Position numbers and translations under genes: made by a program. 64,000 nucleotides of DNA from Komagataeibacter rhaeticus (GTDB lineage Bacteria > Pseudomonadota > Alphaproteobacteria > Acetobacterales > Acetobacteraceae). The notes under the pieces were generated by a model. It saw only the letters and a program-made list of their open reading frames with translations, did not search any database and was not told the DNA's origin. Each line of letters starts with the position of its first letter. Positions within the stretch are counted from its first letter, which is position 1. Below are positions 55,712 to 64,000 of the stretch, in pieces. Where the stretch lies: the NCBI RefSeq assembly GCF_003207855.1, contig NZ_NKTZ01000012.1, positions 1 through 64,000 of the forward strand, in the 5' to 3' direction.

Positions 55712-57322
55712 TCAGGACGCCATGGGACGCATGTCAAAGGCAGATACCCTGGGCGCGGCAGGCGTGTGCGGTTCCATGCTGTCATGATCGGGCCCCAGGC
55801 GGGCGAACTTGAACATGAGGTACAGTTCAGCCGCGATGAACACGCTATAAAGCAACACGAACCCGACCAGCGAAAACACCATGTAGGACACACCGTGACT
55901 GGAGGCCGAAAGGAAGGTCGGCAGCCAGCCAAACACGGTCCAGGGCTGGCGGCCTGCCTCGGCCGTGATCCAGCCGAACTCGGTTGCCAAAATCGGCAGC
56001 GGGATCGACCACATGCACAGCTTCAGCAGCAGGCGGCTGCGCTCAAGCCTGCGCTTCAGGCTGAGATAGGCCGAAATGGCAAACAGCGCGAAGAACCATA
56101 GCGACAGGAACACCATCAGCCGGAAAGACCAGAACGTGACGAACACGTTGGGCAGGATATCGGGCTGCGTGGCCTTGACCACATCGTCAATCTGATCCGC
56201 GGGGATCGCCGTAACGTCCTGCCCGGGGGCATGGCGGGTTGCCAGCAGACCGTAGCCCATGTCCTGTTCATGCGCGGTGAACTGCGCAAGGTCCGTGCTG
56301 CTGTGGGTCACGCCATAGCGGCGGAGTGCCGCGACGGCATCGATACCGGAGCGGATGCGGGGGCCTGCCTCGTCCTCCAGTTCATGCATGCCGGTAATGG
56401 GCTGGTCGAACGTGTGGGTGATCAGCGGAGTCAGGACCAGCGGCACGCCAATTTCGTAGTGATTTTCCTGCCTGGCGTCATCTGGCAGGGCAGCGACGAT
56501 CCATGGCTCGAACGGCGGGTTGCTGGTATGCCACAGCCCCTCGATCGCGGCGATCTTGGTCGGCTGCTTTTCATAATCCAGACGCCCCAGCACGTCGCCC
56601 AGCGTGATGACGGCCACGGTGGAAATAATGCCGAACAGGGCGGCCATGCGGAACGAGCGCGCGGCAAACTGCCGGTGCTGACCCCGCAGCAGGTAAAAGG
56701 CACTGATGCCCATGACAAACATGGCAGCCGACACATAGCCCGCAACCGAGGTATGCACGAATTTCGCCTGCGCATCGGGGTTGAAAACCAGATCGACAAA
56801 GCTTTCAAACTGCATGCGCATGGTTTCAGGATCAAAATGCGCGCCTTCGGGCATGTTCATCCCGGCATTGGCGATCAGGATCCACAGCGCCGACAGGTTG
56901 GAACCAAGGGCCACCAGATAGGTCACGGCCAGATGCGCCTGTTTGCTCAGCCGGTCCCAGCCAAAGAACATGAGACCCACGAATGTGGATTCCATGAAAA
57001 AGGCCATCAGCCCTTCAATAGCCAGAGGCGTGCCGAACATGTCCCCGAAGAAATGGGAATACATGGACCAGTTGGTGCCGAACTCGAACTCCATGGTAAT
57101 GCCGGTGGCAACACCGATGGCGAAGTTGATGCCGAACAGCTTGCCCCAGAACTGGGTCATGTCCTTATAGATCTGCCGGCCGGTGACGACATATACCGTC
57201 TCCATCGCCGCCAGCATGAATGTCAGGCCGAGTGTCAGCGGCACGAACATGAAATGGTACAATGCCGTCAGCGCGAACTGGAAGCGCGACAGGTCGACGA
57301 CATCGGGGTTAATGAATTCCAC
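55712..57322 (-). CDS. cydA: Cytochrome bd ubiquinol oxidase subunit I
   Basis: 536 residues. Haem ligands include His23 in ALYHFMF, the His in KFVHTSVAGY and Met in FWSFRLM. GWITAEAGRQPW is the conserved C-terminal block. The quinol-binding Q-loop is the long E. coli type (EPWIVAALPDDARQENHYEI through DMGYGLLATRHAPG), not the short CIO type. It oxidises quinol at the periplasmic side under low oxygen or stress. Confidence 0.97.
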   Translation of the reverse strand: MEFINPDVVDLSRFQFALTALYHFMFVPLTLGLTFMLAAMETVYVVTGRQIYKDMTQFWGKLFGINFAIGVATGITMEFEFGTNWSMYSHFFGDMFGTPLAIEGLMAFFMESTFVGLMFFGWDRLSKQAHLAVTYLVALGSNLSALWILIANAGMNMPEGAHFDPETMRMQFESFVDLVFNPDAQAKFVHTSVAGYVSAAMFVMGISAFYLLRGQHRQFAARSFRMAALFGIISTVAVITLGDVLGRLDYEKQPTKIAAIEGLWHTSNPPFEPWIVAALPDDARQENHYEIGVPLVLTPLITHTFDQPITGMHELEDEAGPRIRSGIDAVAALRRYGVTHSSTDLAQFTAHEQDMGYGLLATRHAPGQDVTAIPADQIDDVVKATQPDILPNVFVTFWSFRLMVFLSLWFFALFAISAYLSLKRRLERSRLLLKLCMWSIPLPILATEFGWITAEAGRQPWTVFGWLPTFLSASSHGVSYMVFSLVGFVLLYSVFIAAELYLMFKFARLGPDHDSMEPHTPAAPRVSAFDMRPMAS

Positions 57323-57385
57323 CGTCAGGTCTCCTGATTTCGGTATGGGCGTGAGGGGTTTTCCGGGGTTCAGGTCATCGTCGGG

Positions 57386-59077
57386 TCATGGCGCCCTCCC
57401 GGCCTCATGGAACCGGCCCCCTTCAACACGCACCACCCGGTCCATCCGTGCCGCCACGGCAGGATTATGGGTAATGCAGACAAGGGTTGTCCGTGGCGAC
57501 AGGGCCGATAGCAGTGCGGTCATCAGGTCGTGCTCGGTCCCGGCATCCAGCCCCTCGGTCGGCTCATCAAGGATGATCCATGCCGGATTGCGCAGGACAA
57601 CCTGCGCTACGGCCAGACGTCGCGCCTGCCCGCCGGACAGGCGCACGCCCCCTTCACCGATCAGCGTATCCAGCCCGGCGGGTTCCGCCTGCACGAACGC
57701 ATGCAGCCGCGCGACCCGCAGGGCCTGCCACATCGCATCCTCCGTGGCGGTGGGACAGGCGATGGTCAGGTTACGGCGGATGCTGCCCTGAAACAGGTGG
57801 AAGTCCTGCGCCACGACACCGACATGCCGGGCCATGATGTCCGCATCGACATCCTTCAGGTCCACGCCGCCAAAACGGGCCGTGCCTTCCTGATAGTCGT
57901 AAAAACGGAACAGCAGGTTCACCAGGGTGCTCTTGCCCGCACCGGACGGCCCGACCAGCGCCACGCGCTCCCCCCGTACCACCGACAGGTCCGCGTGCCG
58001 CAGCGCCCACCGTTCCGCCCCCGGATAACGCAGGCCGATATCCGACAGCGACAGGCAGGACGGATCGTCCGGGCATCGGGTCAGGGCAGGGGGCACCACG
58101 CTGGGCGGGGTATCGCACAGGGCAAACACCCGGCCTGCCGCCATATGTACCTGGCCCAGCAAGGGCCATGCCGCGGGCAGGGGAGCAAGCACATCGAACG
58201 CTGCCAGCCCGCCAAGCGCCAGCATGGGCAGGCAGGCTGCCGACAGCGCACCCGTGCGGCAGGCCATATCCGCCATGGCCAGAACGCCCAGCGCGCTCGT
58301 CATGGTGATGACGGTCATCACACTCCGCGCGCCCCCTTCAATCAGGGCCACGCGCCGGCGTTCGGTACGGATATCAGCCGCGCGGGCGGCAATCCGGGCC
58401 TGCACGGCCTGCCCGGCGCCAAGGAACATGAACTCACCCATGCCCTGCAGCACTTCGGTCAGGTCCGCGTGCATGGTATCCTGCTGGCGGCTGATACGCC
58501 GCATGGCATGTACGGACAGCGCACCGGCCACGCCCGGCAGCACGCCACCACATAAGACCAGCCCGACAGCCAGGACCAAGGCCGCCGAAAGAGAAAACGC
58601 GCTCATGACGGCAACAAACACCACGCAGCAGATGGCGGCGCTGGCAACGGGCACCAGTACTTCCAGATAGAACTGCCCCATCCGGTCGGTATCCGACACA
58701 AAGCGGAACAGCATGTCGCCACTGCGCTGCCGCGCCAGCAGGGCAGGTGCCTGTGGGGCAAGGCGGCTGATGCTCCACGCCCGCACCCGCCCGATCAGGC
58801 GCAGTGTCGCATCATGCGTGACCAGCCGTTCCAGATAACGGGCCAGAATACGCATGGTGGCGAAGAAGCGTACCCCAACCGCGGGCAGGAACAGGTTGAA
58901 GGCGTTCCGCGCGGCAATCCCGCCCAGTCCGGCCACGGCTGCCGCCGCCAGCAGCCAGCCCGACAGGAACAGCAGCCCGAAACTGGCCAGTGACGCCGTA
59001 ACCGACAGCGCAAGCCCCAGTGCCATCTGTCGCCGCAAGGGCCGCATGTGGCCGATGATGCGTGCCAGCATGCTCAT
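57386..59077 (-). CDS. cydC: CydC half of the heterodimeric ABC exporter for cytochrome bd assembly
   Basis: 563 residues: six membrane helices, then an ATPase domain with Walker A (VGPSGAGKSTLVN), signature (RLSGGQARRLAVAQ) and Walker B (AWIILDEPTEGLD). CydDC exports cysteine/glutathione or moves haem, and is required for bd oxidase maturation. It overlaps the cydD stop by ATGA and is 63 bases ahead of cydA. Confidence 0.93.
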   Translation of the reverse strand: MSMLARIIGHMRPLRRQMALGLALSVTASLASFGLLFLSGWLLAAAAVAGLGGIAARNAFNLFLPAVGVRFFATMRILARYLERLVTHDATLRLIGRVRAWSISRLAPQAPALLARQRSGDMLFRFVSDTDRMGQFYLEVLVPVASAAICCVVFVAVMSAFSLSAALVLAVGLVLCGGVLPGVAGALSVHAMRRISRQQDTMHADLTEVLQGMGEFMFLGAGQAVQARIAARAADIRTERRRVALIEGGARSVMTVITMTSALGVLAMADMACRTGALSAACLPMLALGGLAAFDVLAPLPAAWPLLGQVHMAAGRVFALCDTPPSVVPPALTRCPDDPSCLSLSDIGLRYPGAERWALRHADLSVVRGERVALVGPSGAGKSTLVNLLFRFYDYQEGTARFGGVDLKDVDADIMARHVGVVAQDFHLFQGSIRRNLTIACPTATEDAMWQALRVARLHAFVQAEPAGLDTLIGEGGVRLSGGQARRLAVAQVVLRNPAWIILDEPTEGLDAGTEHDLMTALLSALSPRTTLVCITHNPAVAARMDRVVRVEGGRFHEAGRAP

Positions 59078-60756
59078 GCCGCGTGCTCCACGGTGTGCGG
59101 GCCGGAAAAGACCTGACCGTCCCGCAGGCGCACAACCCGCGCCGCCCGTGCGATCATGCCAGGCCGGTGAGCCACCACAATGCCGATCCGCCCCACCGCC
59201 GCATGCGCTATGGCTGCGGCCACGCGCTGCTCACCCTGCGGATCGAGATTGGCGGTGGGTTCATCCAGAATCAGTACCTGCGGATTGCGCAGCAGCACGC
59301 GGGCCAATGCCAGACGCTGCACCTGCCCACCTGAAAGACCGGCACCACGCTCACCCACCACGGTATCGAACCCCTGCGGAAGGGCCTCGATAAAGGACAG
59401 GGCATCGGCCTGGGCCGCGACGGCACGCAGGGCCTCCAGATCCGCCATCGGATCGGCCAGGCGCAGGTTTTCGGCAATGGTACCATGGACCAGCCGTGGC
59501 TGCTGGGGCACCCAGCCAATCCTGTCCTGCCAGCAGGCGTGCAGCACGCCACTTTCATCCATTGCCGTGACACGCCCCTGCATGGGGGGCAACAGCCCCA
59601 GCAGCAGCCGGATCAGGGTGGTTTTACCCACGCCACTTTCACCCGTTACCACCGTCAGGGCGTTGCGTGTGAACGTGCACCCGGCATGCAACAGTACTGG
59701 TGCATCGGCCTGATACCCGGCCGTAACATCTTCGCAGCTTATGGAAATCAGCGGCACGTTGGCGGCGCTGCCCCGTACGTCAGGCCGGATGGTCGCTGCG
59801 GGCAGGGCAAAAAGCTGACTGATGCCCGCCATGGCTGCCGTCGCATTCTGGCGGGCATGATAACTGGCCGAGAACGCGCGGAGCGGCATGAAATATTCCG
59901 GCGCAAGCAGCAGGACCAGAAAAGCCGACTGGAAATCCGCCGTCCCGTCCAGCAGGCGTGCGCCGAACACGACCGCCACCAGCGCAATGGACAGGCTGGC
60001 AAAGAATTCCAGCACGGCGGATGTCAGGAATGCCACCTTCATGACCGACATGGTGGTGGCGCGGTATTCATCGGCCATGCCCGCCACGGCGGTCACCGCA
60101 TCACGCGCACGACCGAACAGCCGCAGCGTGGTCAATCCCTGCAGTGTATCGAGAAAGGCCGATCCCAGAAGCAGGAGCTGCCTCCACTGCCGGTCCATGA
60201 CCGCCTGCGCGCGATAGCCCACCAGCGCCATGAAGACGGGAATAAGCGGCCCCGTGCAGGCAAGGATGACAAAGCTCCACCCATCCAGATGCAGGACCAT
60301 CCCCAGTACCAGCAGCGGCAGGACCACCATCATGGCGGCCCGGGGCACATACTGCGTAAAATAGGGTTCCAGCGCGGAAATGCCGTCCCCCAGTACCGTG
60401 ACCATATGGCCTGTCGCCTGCCCGGCCAGACCAACCGGGCCGACATGAAACAGATGGCGCAGCAGTTCGCTGCGTATGGCTGTGCTCAGCCGCAGGCTGC
60501 CTTCGCCTGCCACCATATCGGCGGCCCATTGCAGCAGTACGCGCACAACCAGCAGGGCGAGCAGCATAGCCAGCCCGGCAAGCGCGTCGGAAACGACATG
60601 ACCATGGAACGCAAGGTCCGACACGATACGTGCCAGAACAGCCAGCTGCAGGACCAGCATGACCGCCGCCGCCCCACCCAGCACGACAGCCGCGCCAAGC
60701 CAAAGGCCGATGCGCCGTGTAAACCCCATGAGCGTTCTGTTGCCGGGAGAGTCCAT
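59074..60756 (-). CDS. cydD: CydD half of the heterodimeric ABC exporter for cytochrome bd assembly
   Basis: 560 residues from MDSPGNRT (GGAAG eight bases ahead). A transmembrane domain is followed by an ATPase with Walker A (TGESGVGKTTLIR), signature (GLSGGQVQRLALAR) and Walker B (VLILDEPTANLD). The operon order D-C-A-B-X matches cydDCAB loci. It is the first gene, so the promoter lies in the AT-rich region upstream. Confidence 0.93.
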   Translation of the reverse strand: MDSPGNRTLMGFTRRIGLWLGAAVVLGGAAAVMLVLQLAVLARIVSDLAFHGHVVSDALAGLAMLLALLVVRVLLQWAADMVAGEGSLRLSTAIRSELLRHLFHVGPVGLAGQATGHMVTVLGDGISALEPYFTQYVPRAAMMVVLPLLVLGMVLHLDGWSFVILACTGPLIPVFMALVGYRAQAVMDRQWRQLLLLGSAFLDTLQGLTTLRLFGRARDAVTAVAGMADEYRATTMSVMKVAFLTSAVLEFFASLSIALVAVVFGARLLDGTADFQSAFLVLLLAPEYFMPLRAFSASYHARQNATAAMAGISQLFALPAATIRPDVRGSAANVPLISISCEDVTAGYQADAPVLLHAGCTFTRNALTVVTGESGVGKTTLIRLLLGLLPPMQGRVTAMDESGVLHACWQDRIGWVPQQPRLVHGTIAENLRLADPMADLEALRAVAAQADALSFIEALPQGFDTVVGERGAGLSGGQVQRLALARVLLRNPQVLILDEPTANLDPQGEQRVAAAIAHAAVGRIGIVVAHRPGMIARAARVVRLRDGQVFSGPHTVEHAA

Positions 60757-60799
60757 AACCACTTCCACACCATCCGTCTGCCCGTGTCCTGGCAGACAC

Positions 60800-60839
60800 T
60801 TACATACTTTATGAATATATGTTTAATTTAAGTATGTAA
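60800..60839. promoter_or_regulatory. AT-rich inverted repeat in the cyd promoter
   Basis: TTACATACTT (60800-60809) and AAGTATGTAA (60830-60839) form a perfect ten-base inverted repeat, 44 bases upstream of the cydD start. The left part TACATACTTTATGAATATATG is reminiscent of AcrR/TtgR-type operators. A repressor or redox regulator site is likely; identity unknown. Confidence 0.55.
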
Positions 60840-61447
60840 CTATTTAATGTCAAGAAGGAGAAAATCGGTCTTCTTTAAAAAAGATCCTGAGCAGGACAGG
60901 AATCCCTGCAGCAGGCAGGGGACACGACCCGGCGACATCACCCCGCGAACACCCCTGAACGACAGGCCGATCAGCGCCTGATACACAGCATGGGACGTAA
61001 ATTAATTTATAAAAACAATTAGTTAGTTGCGCGGATATGCGCGAAACAGGCAGAATGGAAGAACACACCCACCGAACCGCGCAGCCCATCACATGCGCGC
61101 ATGTTCGACGCAATGAGGGGTGCCGGCATGCAAGATATGTCGCCGATATCGACACGCGACAGCATCCTTGACGAGGGGGGATACAGGAGTTAATTTTTAC
61201 ATACATAAGATATTTATGTAATAAATTAACGAAATCAGGAGGTGATAGCCGATAGCGCCATGGCCGCCATGACCACGCGGGTCCAGGCAGGTTCATCTTG
61301 ACCCTCTGCCCGGACCATGGGTCCTGCTGCAGGCTACGCGCCCGCCATCCGAAAGGCGGAATGAAAATAAACGACATGCACTACGTATTAAAAACGGCAT
61401 GAACACCTGCGTATCCATTGCTTCATACAAAAAGAAGGATCTGCCCT
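60840..61447. promoter_or_regulatory. Gap upstream of the cyd operon with a second long palindrome
   Basis: GTTAATTT/AAATTAAC (61189-61196, 61223-61230) encloses TTACATA/TATGTAA (61197-61203, 61215-61221), so almost the entire 42 bases can fold. The TTACATA core repeats that of the 60800 palindrome. A sequence identical to a strong ribosome site, AGGAGGTGAT, follows at 61237-61246 but no suitable ORF begins after it. A 27-codon frame on the minus strand (61235-61318) is not convincing as a gene. Confidence 0.45.
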
Positions 61448-61885
61448 GTGAACGATTTAGCCCGCGCCCTTACGCCCATGTTCTATGTTGCTCCGCAGTT
61501 GACTGTGTCCGATATCAACAAGGCCGCTGCTGACGGGTTTAAAAGTATCCTTTGTGCCCGCCCTGATGGTGAACAGGGGGATCAGGTGCCCGGCAAGGAG
61601 ATTGAACAGGCTGCTTTTTGCCTGGGACTTGACTTTACAGCCATCCCCGTGCAGGCGGGGCACCTGCCGGATGCCAATGCCGTGGCCTGCATGCGCACGG
61701 CGCTCAAGCGTATGCCCGGACCTGTGCTTGGATATTGCCGTTCTGGCACACGGGCCGCGCAGTTATGGGCGATGGCCCAGGTCGGCACCCTGCCGGATTC
61801 AGAGATACTGGAAGCCGGACGCAAGGCCGGCATCAATCTCTCCGCCGCCATTGCCGCAGCCACAGGGCCGAATACAAACGCCTGA
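61448..61885 (+). CDS. DUF442/TIGR01244-family rhodanese- or phosphatase-like protein
   Basis: 145 residues from GTG 61448, with AAGGA eight bases ahead; an upstream ATG at 61418 is less likely. VAPQLTVSDINKAAADGFKSILCARPDGE is the family opening, and GYCRSGTRAAQLW holds the active-site Cys-loop (CRSGTR). Relatives (Blh, BigR-linked proteins) act in sulfide or persulfide handling, or as dual-specificity phosphatases. No sulfur gene is adjacent. Confidence 0.9.
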   Translation: MNDLARALTPMFYVAPQLTVSDINKAAADGFKSILCARPDGEQGDQVPGKEIEQAAFCLGLDFTAIPVQAGHLPDANAVACMRTALKRMPGPVLGYCRSGTRAAQLWAMAQVGTLPDSEILEAGRKAGINLSAAIAAATGPNTNA

Positions 61886-62029
61886 TCCGCCCACGGATGC
61901 CCCGCTCGATCCCTTCGCACCTGATGAGCAGGACAGGGGAAGCGTCGAAGACTGGCAGGCTGCGGGTTTACATTTCGTGACGGGAACACAGCGTGTTAGC
62001 GGATTAAGGTTGGGGCCTTAACAGGTGAG

Positions 62030-62482
62030 ATGCCACTGCTGTCCATGTCCAACCATAATACAGGACGTGCCATCACGTTCTTCCTGCCTGTCCTCGTAGC
62101 GGCGATATCAGGCTGTCACCAACCGCCGGACCATACCGATAAATGCTGGCGCACCCCATCGTCGCGCAACGGCAGCGTTCATGGCAGCATAACCACCGGC
62201 TTTGGCGTCGGCAGCGGGCGCGGCATGATGGGTGGATTCCCCATGGGCGGCATGACAGGCGCAGACGGTATGCCCGGCCCGATGCCGACGGGTATGGGAC
62301 CCGGCATGGAGCAGGGTAGCCCCTTCACGGAAGAACAGACCGCCAGGAACAGCCCGCCAAAAGACTGCATGCCGCCTGATTTCCCCACGCACGCACAAAG
62401 TTCGTCCCACCAGACGACCCTGCCTGCGGCTCAGCAGGTGCCCGATACGGTAGACGTATCCGGCATCCGCATCGGTCCGTGA
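62030..62482 (+). CDS. Gly/Met-rich predicted lipoprotein
   Basis: Up to 150 residues (ATG 62045 is an alternative start). The hydrophobic N-terminus ends in a lipobox, VAAISGC, so the Cys would be lipidated and the protein anchored in an envelope membrane. The middle is low complexity with repeated GM/MG/GP (residues ~60-90), and the C-terminal part is Pro/Ser/Thr-rich. No family is recognised. The Met-rich stretch could bind metal, but this is speculative. Confidence 0.55.
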   Translation: MPLLSMSNHNTGRAITFFLPVLVAAISGCHQPPDHTDKCWRTPSSRNGSVHGSITTGFGVGSGRGMMGGFPMGGMTGADGMPGPMPTGMGPGMEQGSPFTEEQTARNSPPKDCMPPDFPTHAQSSSHQTTLPAAQQVPDTVDVSGIRIGP

Positions 62483-62704
62483 ACTGATCCATGTCTTATG
62501 CCCGTTCTGAATGGAAATGATCAGTTTTCATGTCGCATATACAGTAAAGTCGCGGCATGGAGTCAGAGGGCTGCGCGGGATTTCGTGACGGGCTGAAAAA
62601 AGGGGAGGGAGGCTCGCCCGCGCCCGTCATGGCGTTCACCGTCATGACAATCCGAGTGCCTGGATCAGACAGGACCCAGTCCGATCCGTTAAGGCCGATG
62701 TTCG
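62483..62704. other. Gap without a recognised gene, upstream part of a decayed region
   Basis: About 220 bases between the lipoprotein and the integrase fragment. No frame with a ribosome site and family similarity was found. Confidence 0.3.
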
Positions 62705-62872
62705 CTATCTGATTTCTGCCTCATCAGTCAGGCAGTCGGCAAGACGCATGACCTTCACGAAGAATACGCCGGGCTTCCCCCGCTCGGCCCGCGCGTCGGC
62801 CAGCGAGGCATCAGGATCAGGCCCAGGCATCAGCAGTTTCTCCCGCTGTTCGAATTTGTAGCGGAACTGCCA
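62705..62872 (-). pseudogene. Fragment of a P4-type tyrosine integrase (N-terminal domain)
   Basis: The 55 codons before a TAG read WQFRYKFEQREKLL...PDPDASLADARAER, matching the WRFRYRFGGREKLLSLGxYPxVSLxxARxxR segment of DUF4102 phage/genomic-island integrases. A stop codon lies directly upstream of the Trp and no start is available. No catalytic domain follows. It is therefore a relic marking an old integration event. Confidence 0.7.
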
Positions 62873-63368
62873 TCAAATAAAGTTAACTTCCCGCGCTTTG
62901 AAAAAGCGCTTTCGTATCATGCTGGTTCAGCAAAAACATACATAGTAATATTATCGTACATAACGGGTTTTAAATACCACTATCAACTGAGAAATGGTCA
63001 CCTCGCGCATAGGAAAAGCCATCCCTGGCAAAAGCCATGTAGATGGTAGATGTCCGATCCTGTCGCCTCTGGTTCCAGAAAAGCGCGGCAAATCAATATT
63101 AAAAAAACCATACTGAATAGTCCCAAGTTTTCCAGACGCCTGGGGCATTCAAAATCTGATGTTGTTCAAATTGCACGGACGACAGCATCCCGCTCCTGAC
63201 GTAGCTTTGTGCCTTGTAGGTTCGACGTTAGACGCGCCAGCGCTTGAGCGATCAGAAAAAACTCTCCGCCACAGCATTTTTGTGGCAATTACCATGTGGG
63301 CTTATCGTGTATTCCAGCTTGCAAGCCTTTATGAAAACACCCGGCCCAACTCACATCGCAATCAGTTC
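62873..63368. other. Relatively AT-rich gap of about 500 bases; nothing recognised
   Basis: Short frames exist on both strands, but none has a ribosome site plus a known motif. It separates the integrase relic from the resolvase and could contain the resolvase recombination site; no convincing repeated 12-base half-sites were found by eye. Confidence 0.3.
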
Positions 63369-63929
63369 TTACTTATTATTGGTAACCGCCCGATAGATGG
63401 TGGCTTTATGCACGCCAAAACGGGCTGCAACTTCTGAAATGGAGAGGTTCTCGTCCCGGACAAGCTTCCGGATCGTCGCAACCTGCTCTGCGCTGAGCTT
63501 GGCTGGCCGACCAAGATGGACACCCCGTTCCTTGGCCCGTTTCCTGCCCGTTTCCGTAAGGTTACGGCTTAATGCGCGTTCAAATTCAGCAATGCCGGCA
63601 AAAACACCAAGAATCATTTTCCCATAGGGAACGGTGGTATCGGCCCAGGGTTCACAAAGGGAACGCAGCCCTGCTCCTTTTTCACGCAGTCGATCAGCCA
63701 CTTCCAGCAGGTGGGGCGTTGACCAGGCGAGACGGTCCAGAGAATAGACCACCAAAGTATCATCAGAAGAAAGTTCCGTCAGGACGTTCCCCAGAATGGG
63801 CCAGTCCCGGCTCATTGTAGGAACTTTTTCCTCATATATTTTTTTACAACCCGCCTTTCGGAGCGCTTCTACCTGATTGAGAAGCGTCGCTTCTTCCGCA
63901 TTTTCGCGCGCGTACCCGATCAGCATCAT
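63369..63929 (-). CDS. Serine recombinase/resolvase-like protein lacking the catalytic serine
   Basis: 186 residues with full resolvase layout. The N-terminal domain runs from IGYAR to the LDRL segment, the long E-helix region contains ILGVFAGIAEFERALSRNLTETGRKRAKERG, and the HTH at ~145-180 reads LSISEVAARFGVHKATIYRAV. In Tn3/gamma-delta resolvases residue 10 is the nucleophile in YARVST. Here the sequence is GYARENAEE, with Asn at position 10. The LDRLGR motif reads LDRLAWS, losing the second Arg. Other invariant residues (Arg8, LDR) remain. It may bind DNA without cutting, or be decaying. Confidence 0.85.
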   Translation of the reverse strand: MMLIGYARENAEEATLLNQVEALRKAGCKKIYEEKVPTMSRDWPILGNVLTELSSDDTLVVYSLDRLAWSTPHLLEVADRLREKGAGLRSLCEPWADTTVPYGKMILGVFAGIAEFERALSRNLTETGRKRAKERGVHLGRPAKLSAEQVATIRKLVRDENLSISEVAARFGVHKATIYRAVTNNK

Positions 63930-64000
63930 ATTATTCGTTTATATTGGCACATCAGCCTTGTTTTATAGACGATTGCGCGAACGCATAGCCAGCATTTTTT

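Noticed and set aside
54567-55787. 406-codon plus-strand frame opposite cydB
   Set aside because: Antisense shadow of a clear cydB gene; His/Gln-rich with no motif.
61237-61246. Perfect AGGAGGTGAT ribosome-binding sequence
   Set aside because: No start codon at a usable distance opens a frame of plausible length.
60850-61377. 175-codon open frame on the minus strand upstream of cydD
   Set aside because: No family motif, a very Cys/Arg/Pro-rich shadow-like composition, and it spans two palindromes of a promoter region.

Overview
The window looks like chromosomal or large-replicon DNA from an acetic acid bacterium (Acetobacteraceae, most likely Komagataeibacter/Gluconacetobacter). The basis is GC-rich coding sequence, alphaproteobacterial families (a Ros/MucR regulator, a long-Q-loop cytochrome bd) and a pentose-phosphate-centred sugar catabolic set. 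No rRNA, tRNA or CRISPR array was seen.

Layout. 0-4.6 kb: a P-loop protein that stops just after its Walker A motif, an oversized MucR-like protein with a degenerate zinc finger, and an MscS channel. 4.6-9 kb: an SRAP peptidase, an SRPBCC protein with an SDR, and a divergent TetR/MFS pair. 9-15 kb: a molybdenum hydroxylase locus, with a fused FAD+molybdopterin polypeptide, a cysteine-rich regulator, an NCS2 nucleobase permease and a separate [2Fe-2S] subunit; purine or another N-heterocycle is the likely substrate. 15-25.5 kb: an EamA exporter, then a polyol/tetrulose locus made of a SorC regulator, an RpiB paralogue, fused DhaK-DhaL kinase, a RbtT/DalT-type transporter, an SDR, transketolase and transaldolase. 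It probably feeds a phosphorylated tetrulose or related polyol product into the pentose phosphate pathway.

25.7-36.1 kb: a MocR-type regulator followed by a complete, tightly overlapping Nit1C nitrilase cluster with an appended acyl-CoA synthetase. Nit1C clusters have been linked to cyanide assimilation in other bacteria. The motif TTGTATG occurs before both the regulator and the cluster. 36.7-52.5 kb: a second nitrogen-compound island with a LysR regulator, a three-subunit FAD/[2Fe-2S] dehydrogenase of the HcnABC/opine-oxidase/hydroxyproline-dehydrogenase type, hydantoinase A and B subunits, a DAO oxidase, an SDR, a TonB receptor, an MFS permease, an IclR regulator and a RidA protein. Together these look like uptake, flavin oxidation, imine handling and ATP-dependent amide opening of an unknown N-containing compound.

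52.9-64 kb: an HSL-type esterase, a cydDCABX operon with a 32-codon ORF after cydX, AT-rich palindromes upstream of cydD, a DUF442/rhodanese-like protein and a Gly/Met-rich lipoprotein. The end is a decayed mobile region with an integrase fragment and a serine resolvase lacking its catalytic serine. Two copies of a nested-hairpin intergenic repeat lie in the polyol locus.

Starts were chosen by Shine-Dalgarno context and family length. Substrates are inferred from neighbourhood and residue patterns, not from searches.
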